A DNA stretch of 64,000 bases from contig CAVYGM010000021.1 of the NCBI GenBank assembly GCA_963768025.1, positions 41,332 through 105,331 on the forward strand. The letters run 5' to 3'. Every line of letters begins with the position of its first letter. Within the stretch, counting starts at the first letter, position 1. The position numbers and the translations under genes were made by a program. The DNA comes from CAVYGM01 sp963768025. GTDB lineage: Bacteria; Bacteroidota; Bacteroidia; Cytophagales; Spirosomataceae. Positions 18,720-28,320 of the stretch are shown here, one piece after another. The notes beneath the pieces are model-generated. The model did no database searches. It saw only the letters and a list, made by a program, of their open reading frames with translations, and had not been told where the DNA came from.

Positions 18720-19935
18720 ATGGACGACTCAATTCCTGAACTAACCGAGCCAGAACGGACCTTTATTCGCGAGCATCTTCTGGAAGAGGTGGCTAAGTTG
18801 GTGCTACAAAAAGACCGATACCCCCAACTGGACGTCGGAAAATTGGTATCCCAAATTGCCGCCCGTCAAAAAGCAAGGTACAAACTACCCGACTGGTACG
18901 CTAACGATCGCCTGGTTTTTCCTCCCCCGCTCTCCGTGGAGCAGGGATCTTCGGAAGCCACCGCCCGGTTCAAAGCGGGCCTGGTGATCGGCCGCACCCT
19001 GATAGATATTACGGGTGGAATGGGGGTTGATTGTTTCTATATGAGTGCAGGTTTTGAGCAAACAGTCTATTATGATCAACAGGCGTTGGTAGCCCGCGCG
19101 GCGGCTTATAATTTTAATCAGCTAGGGGCGGGTAGCCGCATTGAGGTGCGGGACCAGGAGGCCATTGCTGCGCTGGATGCGAACCCCATCCCCGCCGACT
19201 GGATCTATGCCGATCCCGCCCGGCGCGACGCGCACCAGCGAAAGGTAGCGCAACTGGCGGATTGTACCCCCGACCTGACGGCTGTCCTACCCGTGCTTTT
19301 TCGATCGGCACCCGAACATCCTGGTCAAAACCGCCCCTTTACTGGATATAGATCTGGCCGTTTCCCAGTTGCACACCGTCCGCGAAGTCTTTGTAATCGG
19401 CCTGGACGGAGAGTGCAAGGAAGTCCTGTATGCGTTGCACGAGCATGCCAGCCCCAGCGGCGATATTCCCATTAAGATAAGGCTGCTGAATTCAGACGGG
19501 ACGGTAGGCGTGGGTTTTGATTTTACGCGGCAGCAGGAAGCCGCGTCACCCACCCCTTTTTCTGAACCGCTGGCCTACCTCTACGAGCCGCACGCCGCCC
19601 TGCTGAAGGCGGGAGCTTTCCGATCCATCGCTGCCCAGTATGGCTTGGCCAAATTGGCTACGCACACCCATTTGTACACGTCTAACCACTGGCTCCCGGA
19701 GTTTCCCGGTCGTGGGTTTGAGGTCAAGGGGGTATGCAAACCCGACGCCAGGGCCCTGGCCCCTTACCTACCCGACGGGAAAGCCAATCTCACGATTCGG
19801 AATTTTCCGGCCAGGACTGATGACCTCCGCAAAAAATGGCGTCTTAAAGAAGGAGGCGACGTGTACCTCTTCGCTACGGAACTTCACGACAAAAGCAAAG
19901 TTGTGATTGTGGCAAAAAAAGTGTATACTACGTAG
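18720..19935 (+). CDS. SAM-dependent methyltransferase with THUMP-like domain (one frameshift)
   Basis: About 404 residues after one-base correction. The N-terminal half has a Rossmann methyltransferase: DITGGMGVDCFYMS is the SAM-binding motif I and YADPARRD the catalytic-type motif. The frame breaks near 19295-19315; the next frame supplies NILVKTAPLLDIDLAV and the C-terminal THUMP-like domain ending KVVIVAKKVYTT. This two-part layout is typical of Bacteroidota THUMP-like proteins, presumed RNA methyltransferases. It is divergent from the DUF4212 gene. Substrate not established. Confidence 0.8.
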
Positions 19936-19977
19936 CTCGGCTTACTTCATCAAAAACAAACCAGATGCAACCCTATT

Positions 19978-20619
19978 ATGAAGAAATCATTCCTGCTTTT
20001 CGCGTTTATTTGCCTCTTTTTCCTTTCCGACCTGGTTGCTCAGGGAGTATTTCCGGGCAAGCAAAGTGTCAATAAAAAAGACTACTTCGGCCTTAACCTC
20101 AACTCTTCCATTCCTGAACGGTTCCTTGCAAATTACTGGGAAGAGTACCTTCAATCCTTTGGCAAAACCCATAGTCGCCGGAATGTGTACACAGTGGATC
20201 GCGCCGACGTGCCATCTATTTCAAAAGAACCCGTCGAAATGACCAGCCAGATCAGCACTTCCCGAAACCTGACGCAGCTGTTCCTGGCGGTGAAGATAGA
20301 TAACCGTTACGTCGCAAACTTTACCGATACGACCTACCGCGCCACTGAGCAATTTTTGAAGGATTTCTCTGACTTTGCCGTACTACGCGATGAAGTTCGT
20401 AAAGCGGAGGAGTTTTATGGCGAAGCGGACAAAAACCACCAACGTCTCCAACGCGACAACGAGCGGATCATAAAGGAAATTGAGCGCACCAAAAAACGAC
20501 TGGAGGATTTGGCTCAAGAACAGGAAACCAACACCAAAGATCTGGCCGGCTCCGTGATTGATCTGCAAAACAAACAGAAAGACCTGGAAGCGGCTAAGGC
20601 CAAATTACCAAAACGGTAG
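19978..20619 (+). CDS. Secreted coiled-coil protein of unknown function
   Basis: 213 residues. A signal peptide ends near DLVAQG. Residues 25-130 are mixed with no family I know. From about 135 to the end is a long, strongly charged coiled coil (EVRKAEEFYGEADK, RLQRDNERIIKEIERTKKR). It follows the methyltransferase by 42 bases and may be co-transcribed. Confidence 0.7.
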   Translation: MKKSFLLFAFICLFFLSDLVAQGVFPGKQSVNKKDYFGLNLNSSIPERFLANYWEEYLQSFGKTHSRRNVYTVDRADVPSISKEPVEMTSQISTSRNLTQLFLAVKIDNRYVANFTDTTYRATEQFLKDFSDFAVLRDEVRKAEEFYGEADKNHQRLQRDNERIIKEIERTKKRLEDLAQEQETNTKDLAGSVIDLQNKQKDLEAAKAKLPKR

Positions 20620-20672
20620 TAGGCAAAATCCTGACGTATCGTTACTATTTCAATCTGCCATAGGTAGGGCGG

Positions 20673-20996
20673 CTAGGCTGAAAATAGGGTGTCGAATTGC
20701 TTATTGATAACCTCCTCAATTTTTTCTTCAGGAACAAAAGTGGTGACCAAACCGGGCAAATCCGAATTCATGATAATTTTCCCATTTTCGACCTGAATGG
20801 TACCCGCTATTTTTGTGCTGATAAATCCTTTCTTGACCTTGAAGGAAAAGTTCATCGTATTGCCCGACCAGCTTTTGGTGGGTTCTTTCACCACGGCACC
20901 TCCTGGAAACTCACGGTGCATGAGCTCATCCAGAAAGCTATCGATTTTCTGAATGGCCTGTTGCTGATCTACGTTATGATTGCGTTCTATTCTCAT
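20673..20996 (-). CDS. Polyhydroxyalkanoic acid system (PHA_gran_rgn) family protein
   Basis: 107 residues. The pattern of an N-terminal helix, then NTMNFSFKVKKGFISTKIAGTIQVENGKIIMNSDLPG, fits the PHA granule-region family of small soluble proteins. The family name comes from synteny in PHA producers; I see no PHA synthase here, so a role in PHA is not implied. It converges with the coiled-coil gene and ends about 50 bases from it. Confidence 0.7.
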   Translation of the reverse strand: MRIERNHNVDQQQAIQKIDSFLDELMHREFPGGAVVKEPTKSWSGNTMNFSFKVKKGFISTKIAGTIQVENGKIIMNSDLPGLVTTFVPEEKIEEVINKQFDTLFSA

Positions 20997-21319
20997 GATT
21001 AGTAATTTTGAGATAATGGAGATGATTCCTGCGTAAAAATGGCAAAAAGTAGCTTTTCTAACTGTTACTTAGGTTCAAAAAGCAAACGTTGCTCGGAACA
21101 TTTGCCAGGTACTTGCCCCACCCAAAATTTCCATACCAGGGAAGCTATCCAGCATACCTACGATCGTTAGCTAGTCAACATAATTTGAAAGTATTCGCAA
21201 GATTGACCTTGTTTACCTTTGTCAGGTCAAAGGTCGTTTGAAAATAAGTTGCCACCTTTGGAAGATAAAAAAGCGGCTGTCAGTTTGTCTCCTAAACTCA
21301 ACCAACACCTCTACCCAAC
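20997..21319. other. Intergenic region with a dyad
   Basis: No gene supported. TTGACCT (21203-21209) and AGGTCAA (21224-21230) form an inverted repeat with a 14-base gap that contains TACCTTTG (21214-21221), a good -7 box. This suggests a promoter with an overlapping operator for the gene at 21320. Confidence 0.5.
21203..21230 (+). promoter_or_regulatory. Inverted repeat TTGACCT-N14-AGGTCAA over a -7 box
   Basis: Perfect seven-base arms flank a TACCTTTG promoter element about 100 bases upstream of the 21320 gene. Binding here would block transcription. No regulator for it is obvious in the window. Confidence 0.4.
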
Positions 21320-21784
21320 ATGATACGTCCGATTCATTGGATTGCCATACTAGGCCTTACCATATTCTCCACCGCGCACAGCGTCCGCGCCCAGGATTCC
21401 GAAAAGGAAGCGTTAGCCGTGGCACAGGCATTGCTAACCGCCATAGAAAAAGGGGATACTACTGCCTTTCGAAGCCTGTTTCTTCCGAACGGTATGATCT
21501 ATACCGTTCGGGAAAAAGACGGCCAACCTCTGGCCGCTAGCCGTTCGCCCTTTTCGGATACCTTCCGGGCGGGCACCGTAGTGAAAGAACGAATGAAAGC
21601 GACGGGGGTAGTGGTGCAGGTACACGGTAACATGGCACAGGTATGGGCACCCTACGATCTGTGGATCAATGATGCTTTTTCCCATTGCGGAGTGGATGTA
21701 TTTACGTTGATCAAAACCGCTCAGGGTTGGCGCATTGCTACCTTGTCCTACACCATCGAAAAGGTAGGATGTACTGTTCCCTGA
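21320..21784 (+). CDS. Secreted NTF2-like (SnoaL/DUF4440-type) protein
   Basis: 154 residues with a signal peptide ending near SVRAQD. The mature part has the NTF2-like cone fold pattern: an initial helix VAQALLTAIEKGDTTAFRSLF, strands with VQVHGNMAQVWAPYDL and the last strands GWRIATLSYTIEKV. Such domains serve as ligand-binding or enzymatic pockets; no catalytic residues can be assigned here. It is followed by a DoxX gene with its own promoter. Confidence 0.8.
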   Translation: MIRPIHWIAILGLTIFSTAHSVRAQDSEKEALAVAQALLTAIEKGDTTAFRSLFLPNGMIYTVREKDGQPLAASRSPFSDTFRAGTVVKERMKATGVVVQVHGNMAQVWAPYDLWINDAFSHCGVDVFTLIKTAQGWRIATLSYTIEKVGCTVP

Positions 21785-21828
21785 ACGCCCCGATGCATCG
21801 TTTCCTCCCAATGGATCGGTTGACAGAT

Positions 21829-21859
21829 TTTGAGGTATAGGTAAAACAGGTTATATTTC
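21829..21859 (+). promoter_or_regulatory. Bacteroidota-type promoter for the DoxX gene
   Basis: TTTG (21829-21832), 19 bases, then TATATTTC (21852-21859), one mismatch from TAnnTTTG. Transcription would start near 21866, about 22 bases before the ATG. Confidence 0.5.
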
Positions 21860-21887
21860 GCCCTACTTTCTAATAAATCCTAAACCC

Positions 21888-22313
21888 ATGAAGCGCATTT
21901 TTTCAACTGGCTACAACGATAGTTTTGTTCAGGTTTGGTTGCTTTTGTTGCGAATTGGAGTCGCCGCCCTTATGTGGACCCACGGCATTCCCAAGTTCCT
22001 GAACCTACTGGAAGGAAACCTTGGCTTCGGCGATCCCGTTGGGCTCGGATCTACCACCTCCTTCCTTTTAGTCAATTTCTCCGAAGTACTTTGTTCGTTG
22101 TTCATACTCCTGGGATTAGGCACCCGGCTGGCGGTAATACCACTGATAATCAGCTGTTCGGTGGCCGCTTTTGTGGCCCACGCCGCAGATCCCTTCGGCA
22201 AAAAAGAACTTCTTCTGCTCTATATTTTGATCTACCTTACTCTATTGGTACTTGGCAGCGGTGCTTATTCGCTTGATGCCCTGATCAATCCCAAAAAACG
22301 GAAAAGAAGATAG
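21888..22313 (+). CDS. DoxX-family membrane protein
   Basis: 141 residues with four membrane helices. The motif LLLRIGVAALMWTHGIPKF near the start and the central LFILLGLGTRLAVIPL are typical of the DoxX/DoxD-like family. Members are small quinone-associated or redox-linked membrane proteins with ill-defined roles. The ending is very basic (KKRKRR), probably cytoplasmic. Confidence 0.85.
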   Translation: MKRIFSTGYNDSFVQVWLLLLRIGVAALMWTHGIPKFLNLLEGNLGFGDPVGLGSTTSFLLVNFSEVLCSLFILLGLGTRLAVIPLIISCSVAAFVAHAADPFGKKELLLLYILIYLTLLVLGSGAYSLDALINPKKRKRR

Positions 22314-22538
22314 TAGCCCTGCTTTCCAAGGCCTGGCGTATACGATAAGACAAAGAAAGAGGTACAGCCTGTCCCCAGGTATCTCACCGGCTTCCCCCTT
22401 AGCAGAGACACCTGCTTTTGGGGCAATAACTTCACCTGATACTAGTTAGAAATAGACAAGCACAGGTAGGGCGGTGACCCGGTATTCTGCAGATAATTGG
22501 TTCCTTCCATGCAGGTTGGGTTTGCCTGGTCGAAAGCT

Positions 22539-23489
22539 TCATTTAAACAGGACTGTACTCTTTTCCCCTTGTAAAATTCCAAATTTGATGCTGTCTGCTG
22601 CTGTTTTACCGATAAAAAAATCGAGGTCTTTTGCCGACCCTTTCGCAAACCACGGAAGTAGGGAAAGATTTTGGGAAACAGGGCGAAAAAAATTATCCCA
22701 GTGGATTGGAATTACTAATTCGGGATCAAGTTTTCCGACTGTTTGCTTATAGTAGTTTTCCCGCCAGGCTTTACTTTTTTTATTAATTGTACCTACCCCA
22801 ATAAAAACTACCTCTGCCGAGAAACAATCCAGTGCGCCAGCTATGAAGTTTGGGCTTGCTTTCACATATATGGTTCTTCCTTCGTGCTTGATATAAAAGT
22901 CATAACTGCCCCCTTCCAAATATTTAGATGCTTTGACCGGTTGCTGAATGGGAGCTTCAATCCCTTCCCCTTCATCGTGTAAAGGCCGGTTGGAAGAATG
23001 AATGGTAGGGATAGCCTGCACCGTAAACTTGCCTACTGGAACCTCACAGTTAAGATGAAATAAGGATAGCTGCTTTTCGGGTACATTTCCACCGAGGGCT
23101 ATGTTGCGTGTGGAAGCAGAACCATACACCTTAGCACCGGTTTTATTGGCAACATAAGCCACATCCATGGCATGTTCGTAATGGGAGTGCGTAACAAAAA
23201 TTCCCTGCACTCTATTCATTTTATGCTTTGCTACTAGTTGATTGATCGTAGTAGTGTCAGACTTAATTTTGGTAAATAACGTCTTTGAAATGGATGGTCT
23301 CGAAAAAAAACCATCAATCAAGATTTGCGTCTCCCCATCATCGAAAAGCAAGGTAGAAACACCAAAAAAAGTAACTCTCACCCCTTTATCAGCATTCTTA
23401 CCAGTATCCGGGATATAGTAAGGTTCGTAATTTTTTATTCTACCAGAGCAACTATACAGTACAATCAGACTGCACATAAGTGCCTTCAT
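22539..23489 (-). CDS. Metallo-beta-lactamase-fold hydrolase, lipoprotein
   Basis: Chosen start MKALMCSLIVLYSC gives a lipobox LYSC at residue 14; other upstream ATGs (for example 23519) are possible. The metal-binding loop reads THSHYEHAMD, in place of the more usual HxHxDH, with further ligands in PTIHSSN and a late His in VIPIHWDNF. A tail of about 40 residues follows. The fold is that of UlaG/MBL-type hydrolases; substrate unknown. The region around 22314-22538 downstream shows no further gene. Confidence 0.8.
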   Translation of the reverse strand: MKALMCSLIVLYSCSGRIKNYEPYYIPDTGKNADKGVRVTFFGVSTLLFDDGETQILIDGFFSRPSISKTLFTKIKSDTTTINQLVAKHKMNRVQGIFVTHSHYEHAMDVAYVANKTGAKVYGSASTRNIALGGNVPEKQLSLFHLNCEVPVGKFTVQAIPTIHSSNRPLHDEGEGIEAPIQQPVKASKYLEGGSYDFYIKHEGRTIYVKASPNFIAGALDCFSAEVVFIGVGTINKKSKAWRENYYKQTVGKLDPELVIPIHWDNFFRPVSQNLSLLPWFAKGSAKDLDFFIGKTAADSIKFGILQGEKSTVLFK

Positions 23490-23702
23490 CACAGGTTTGG
23501 TACAAAAGCCTCTTTTCATTTGTTGGCTAGAATGAATGTGCGCAGGGAGAAGGAATAGAGTACAGACCAGGTTTATGATCCCGTTCACTTTAACAAGGGG
23601 TAGCTATTTGTCAAAAGAAAATCAACCTACCTGCCCAGTGTCAGGTAACCCAATGGTAACGCGAGCAGAATGAAATACCTAATCCTGAGCAAGCGAGTAA
23701 GG

Positions 23703-24134
23703 CTACCCCCTTACTCGCTGAGCGGTAGTCGCGCCGGCTAGTTTCCCGGCCAGATAACCCATTGGAAGATAGGCCCCGGTTAGGTCTACCACAGAAAACC
23801 ATAGGGGTGAGGGTAGCATCATCACGCTAGCAATGCCGCCCGCCAGAAAAAAGAAACCAATCCCCAGCGCCAACTTCATTTTGTGACTTGCTGCCAGGAG
23901 CGCCGCTACCAAAGCCCCAACAAAGGTACCCAGGGCGTGAGCCAGAAAAGGAAATAGAAAGTGCTTGGGTTGGAAGAGGTGCATGGTGGCAGCAAGTCCC
24001 TCCATGGTGGAAATATCCCCATCAGCCGGGGGCGGTATGATATGCGGGCCTACCTGGACAAGACCGATGTTGACGATACTTCCGACACAGATACCAACAA
24101 CAATTGCCAGGATGTTTCTGAGGATGGGATTCAT
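23703..24134 (-). CDS. Small integral membrane protein of unknown function
   Basis: 143 residues with four hydrophobic helices (about 7-27, 60-80, 88-108, 113-133) and an extracytoplasmic loop near 30-58. No motif recognised. It is a stand-alone gene, upstream of a stretch holding only the bidirectional terminator. Confidence 0.65.
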   Translation of the reverse strand: MNPILRNILAIVVGICVGSIVNIGLVQVGPHIIPPPADGDISTMEGLAATMHLFQPKHFLFPFLAHALGTFVGALVAALLAASHKMKLALGIGFFFLAGGIASVMMLPSPLWFSVVDLTGAYLPMGYLAGKLAGATTAQRVRG

Positions 24135-24304
24135 GGGAGACGGGGAAAGTTAGAGGTTGAGGACTGGGAAAACCCACCCCTTGTTAAACAACTTCTAAGC
24201 TTAAGGGAGGGCTTATTCCCGACTAAGTTAGATTGAATTTTGGAATAAAACAATGGGGAAATCTGCTGGTTTCACCATCGAAGGATGAAGGACGTATAGG
24301 CACA

Positions 24305-24343
24305 AAAAACCCCTCGCCGAAGCTACTTCGGCGAGGGGTTTTT
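24305..24343 (-). terminator. Perfect bidirectional terminator
   Basis: Two perfect 18-base arms (24305-24322 and 24326-24343) around the loop CTA, with A tracts on one side and T tracts on the other. It ends the M16 peptidase gene. Confidence 0.92.
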
Positions 24344-24367
24344 GTTTTGAAATAATCTTGAAAAGAA

Positions 24368-27270
24368 TTAGTTCTTAGGATTTCCGCCCATGGTGGCCGG
24401 AGCTGAACCTGACGTAGATGGCAACGCGACTGGCTTGCCTTCGGCATCCAATTCAATAATTTCGTATCCAAGCCTTTCAAGACCTTTACTAACGGATTTT
24501 TTATCCCCTACTACCAGAATATTCATCTTCTCGGGATTGACGTATTTTTTCGAAAAAACATCAATTTCCTTTTTCGTGATTTGATCAATAATTTTCTTTT
24601 GATCGGTCACAAAGCCTGGTTTTAGGTTGTAGGTCAAGATTCTGCTCAGGAATGCGGCCTTTTGGAATGGCGTTTCATACTCCCGGGCATCACGCTGACC
24701 AATTGATTTTTTCATAAATTCCAGCTCCTCTGTTGAAATGCCTTTGGTATAATAATCCCGCATTTCACTCAGGAACTCCACTACCGAGGAATCCGTAGCG
24801 TTCCCCCGTACGCCGGCTGAGGCTGTAAAGGTACCTGGTTCTTTTCCACCACTAAATCCGGAACTAGCCCCGTAGGTATACCCTTTGTCTTCCCGCAGAT
24901 TGAGATTGATCCGGCTGTTGAACGCTCCGCCCAGCGGATAATTCATCAGGTAGGACTTAAAGTAATCACCGGTTGCGTCGTAGGGCAAGTCAGTTCTGTG
25001 TAGCCAATCCGAATTTCGGACTGTGGGGCGTCCGTTTTATCCACCAGAAAAATTCGGGTCTTGTCCACCTTTTTGATTTCCTTCATTTTCGGGATCTCTA
25101 CATTCTTTTTCTTCCATTTGGAAAGGAAAGCAAGTGATTTCATGGCCTCATCCTTGTCAATATCCCCCACGATCACCAGCTCAGTGACGCTGGGTGAATA
25201 ATTGTTGGTATAAAAAGCCTTCACATCATCCAGCGTTATGTTGTTTATGGTAGATTCCAAGCCTATCGTCGGATAGGATCGAATGCTATTGTCGCCATAT
25301 ATCAGACGATTGTACACCCGATTTGCAATGGGAACTGGCTGTTTCTCGGCTGCCTTGGCGCTTTCGATTTGCTGCTTCTTCAACCGGTCAAAATCATCCT
25401 GACTGAATTTGGGATTAAAGAGCATTTCCTCCAGCACCTTCAAGGTAGGTATCAGATTCTTTTTTAGGGTTTGTACACTTATTTGAGTGCTTGTACTTCC
25501 ACTACCAAAATCGATTCTACTTCCCAGCTTACGAAGTTCCTCCGAGATTTGTTCGGCGGTATAGTTTTGGGTAGATTCGTTCATCATCTCGGCCGTCAGG
25601 GCAGCCAAGCCAGCCTTGTCAAAAATAGTGGCTTCCAACTGCTGCCCCCCTTCAATGGAAAATTGAAAGGTAACGGTCGGGATTTCATCACTCCGGGTGC
25701 CAATTATCTTGATGTCATTGTCCGTTTTAGCCTGCCAGTATTCGGGTACGTTCACCAGGGGTGCCTGGCCCGGTATTGGCTTTTGGCGACGGTCCATGGT
25801 ATCCTTAGGCTTATTATAGGACAGCCCTTCGTAGTTAGTCACCATAAAAGGATTGGCTCCTTCGGTCTGAGGCTTGAAATTATCAGCCTGCACCGCCATG
25901 CTCTCCATTCCCTTGGGTAGCACACTCTGAATAATGGCGTATTTGTCCTTGATGTACTTGTTGTACACCCTCATTACATCTTCTTTCGTAATGGTAGTGT
26001 AGCGTTCTAGGTCTTTCTTGATTTGGTTTGGATTACCGGTATAGGTTTGAAACGCGGCCAGTTGCGACACCTTCCCACTTACGCTTGCCAACCTATTAAT
26101 CGTGCTCGATTCGTACTCCGCTTTGAACTTGGTGATATCCTCATCGCTTACCCCGTTCTTTTCGAACTCAGCCAACGCCTCACGCATTTGTTGTTCAAAA
26201 TCTTTCAAGGTAGTTCCCGGAAAAGGAAGCACCAGCATGGTGAATTCACCCGATAACTCGCTGGCACTATGATAAACGTTCGCCTGAATTGCCTTACGGG
26301 TATTTACAAATTTTTTGTAGAAATAAGCACTCTTTCCATTGCCAATAATATCGGCCAGGCAATCGAGAGCGGCCTCATCTTTGTGATATTCGGGAACGGT
26401 TGGATAGGTCAAAAATAGAGCCGGAAAGCGGATATTGTTATCTACGTAGGATACATACCGATTTTGATCAAGCGTAACCGGTTTGAGATCCATTTTTTCA
26501 ACCGAAGGCCCCGCCGGAATCGGCCCGAAATATTTTTCCACCATTCTTACCACATCCTGTGCTTTCACATCACCTCCTACGGTTACCGTGGCATTGTTCG
26601 GGCCATACCAACGTAGGAAGAATTTTTTGAGATCATTCACATCCACGCGGTCCAGGTCTTCAAGCTTGCCAATAGTTAACCAGGAATAGGGGTGTCCGTA
26701 TGGATAGAGGGCTGAAGCGTTTACTTCGCCCAGTCGACCATAGGGACGGTTGTCATAGTTCTGTCCTTTTTCGTTCTTTACCGTGGAGCGTTGTACCTCG
26801 AATTTTTTCTGCGTCACGGCATCCAGAAGAAAGCCCATGCGATCGGCTTCCAGCCAAAGCATGAGTTCCAGTTGGTTGGCAGGTACGGTTTCATAATAAT
26901 TGGTACGATCCCGGTTGGTCGAGCCATTCAGGGTACCTCCCGCTTCGGTTATTACTTTGAAGTGTTCTTCGTCCGCAACGTTTTCAGATCCCTGAAACAT
27001 CATGTGCTCAAAAAAGTGAGCAAACCCAGACTTACCTACCTCCTCGCGGGCCGACCCTACGTGGTAGGTCACATCCACGTGCACCAGCGGATCGGAATGG
27101 TCTTCGTGGACAATCACCGTCAGACCATTCGGTAAAACGTATTTTTCATAAGGGATCACGAGTTCGCCACCTTGCCTGGTAACTTTCTCAACAAGGCGAG
27201 CCTGGCCAATGGCTGATACTCTGGCAAAAACGACCAATGAAGCAACCGCTAGTATAGTCCTGACATTCAT
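24368..27270 (-). CDS. M16-family zinc peptidase, two-module (one frameshift)
   Basis: About 967 residues. Signal peptide MNVRTILAVASLVVFARVSAIGQA; the ATG at 27270 is chosen because an extension to 27330 is not signal-like. The catalytic inverted zinc motif HFFEH is in the first M16 module (FAHFFEHMMFQG). The second module lacks it, as usual for the pitrilysin-like pair. The frame breaks near 24980-24990, after SEIRIGYTEL, and continues with DYFKSYLMNYPLGGAFNSRINLNLREDKGYT. Exported to the periplasm, it probably degrades peptides. Followed by a perfect terminator. Confidence 0.88.
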
Positions 27271-27388
27271 AAATAAGTGTTTTAAAGTTTTCTGGCTTTT
27301 ACTGTGATAAGGAATCAGAAAAGTAGGCATTCAGTGTTCAAATACCAATACATACATGACAAGCGGCAAATATCCACCGCCAAGTCCC

Positions 27389-27850
27389 TCACTTCACCCG
27401 TTGCCAGGTATCCGTTCGTCCGATGAGCGAAATACCCACGTACCCTCTTACGTCCAGGGTGTTAGAACCACGAAGGGTCAGTTTACAGCTATACTCCTTG
27501 CCGTTTTCGGGGTCGTAGATCTTGCCATCTTCCCATACCGTGCCACTTTCGTAGCTAAACCCGCGTAGATTAACCAAACCCAGTAGCGGATGCCTGCGTT
27601 TTTGTGGGTCGGGGTTGTTGCTATCCGTCTTGGGCTGATTGGTCTTTGGGTCATTGGGCTCTTTTAACCAGACAATTTTTCCATAATACTGAGTACCTTG
27701 CTTATAAATTTGGACATGCCCCTTTTTGGAGCCGGTCAGCCAAATCCCCAGCACAGCGTCGGGGTTGTCGGCCGTACGGAACGCGGTGAGTAGCGTCAGG
27801 CACCAACCGGCCACTAGGAGTAAGACCAAGTAAGAACTATTTTTTTTCAT
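27389..27850 (-). CDS. DUF2147-family secreted protein
   Basis: 153 residues. Signal peptide, then the family pattern GIWLT..KKGHVQIYK, YYGKIVWLKEPN, GSTL-like LTLRGSNTLDVRGYVG and the ending IGRTDTWQRV. DUF2147 proteins are common small exported proteins of unknown role in Bacteroidota and Proteobacteria. It is divergent from the next gene. Confidence 0.88.
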   Translation of the reverse strand: MKKNSSYLVLLLVAGWCLTLLTAFRTADNPDAVLGIWLTGSKKGHVQIYKQGTQYYGKIVWLKEPNDPKTNQPKTDSNNPDPQKRRHPLLGLVNLRGFSYESGTVWEDGKIYDPENGKEYSCKLTLRGSNTLDVRGYVGISLIGRTDTWQRVK

Positions 27851-27921
27851 AAATCAATGGACTGTTTAGAATGAAGTATCGTTTTTTTAGTACACTCAAC
27901 GAAGAAACCTTGATCAGGATT

Positions 27922-28320
27922 ATGTGGCACCCGCGAATACAAAGTAAGGTAGGATTTCTGATACTACTGGTAAGTATGGCGGCTTGCTTCCGACCCAACA
28001 TTCCCATATCTACCGGCACGGTGTACCCCATTGATGTCTTCATGGAGAATCAGGCTCCGGACCGTCCCTTCACCGAAATCCAATGGGTCGAAATAAGCCG
28101 GGAGGATACGCTGGACACCCGCCAGAAAAAGTACAGCGACCGGATGCTCTACCGGGGAAATTCGGCAGAAACCAAAGATTTACTCACGGCTCAGTTGGTC
28201 CTCAAAGCGCAGAAACTTGGCGCCGATGCTCTGATGAAGGTGCAATACCGGTACTTCACCTCGGCAACCAAAGAAGGCTATACGATGAAGGGCCTGGCCG
28301 TACGCTACCGGGGCGATTGA
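27922..28320 (+). CDS. Small lipoprotein of unknown function
   Basis: About 132 residues from ATG 27922, which gives signal peptide and lipobox SMAAC; an ATG at 27871 would add 17 residues and leave only 20 bases to the divergent gene. The mature part has EIQWVEISREDTLDTRQKKY and ends in a strand pattern KVQYRYFTSATKEGYTMKGLAVRY, a shape shared with small YbjQ-like or heavy-metal-binding-like domains, but I do not claim that family. It converges with tamB. Confidence 0.65.
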   Translation: MWHPRIQSKVGFLILLVSMAACFRPNIPISTGTVYPIDVFMENQAPDRPFTEIQWVEISREDTLDTRQKKYSDRMLYRGNSAETKDLLTAQLVLKAQKLGADALMKVQYRYFTSATKEGYTMKGLAVRYRGD

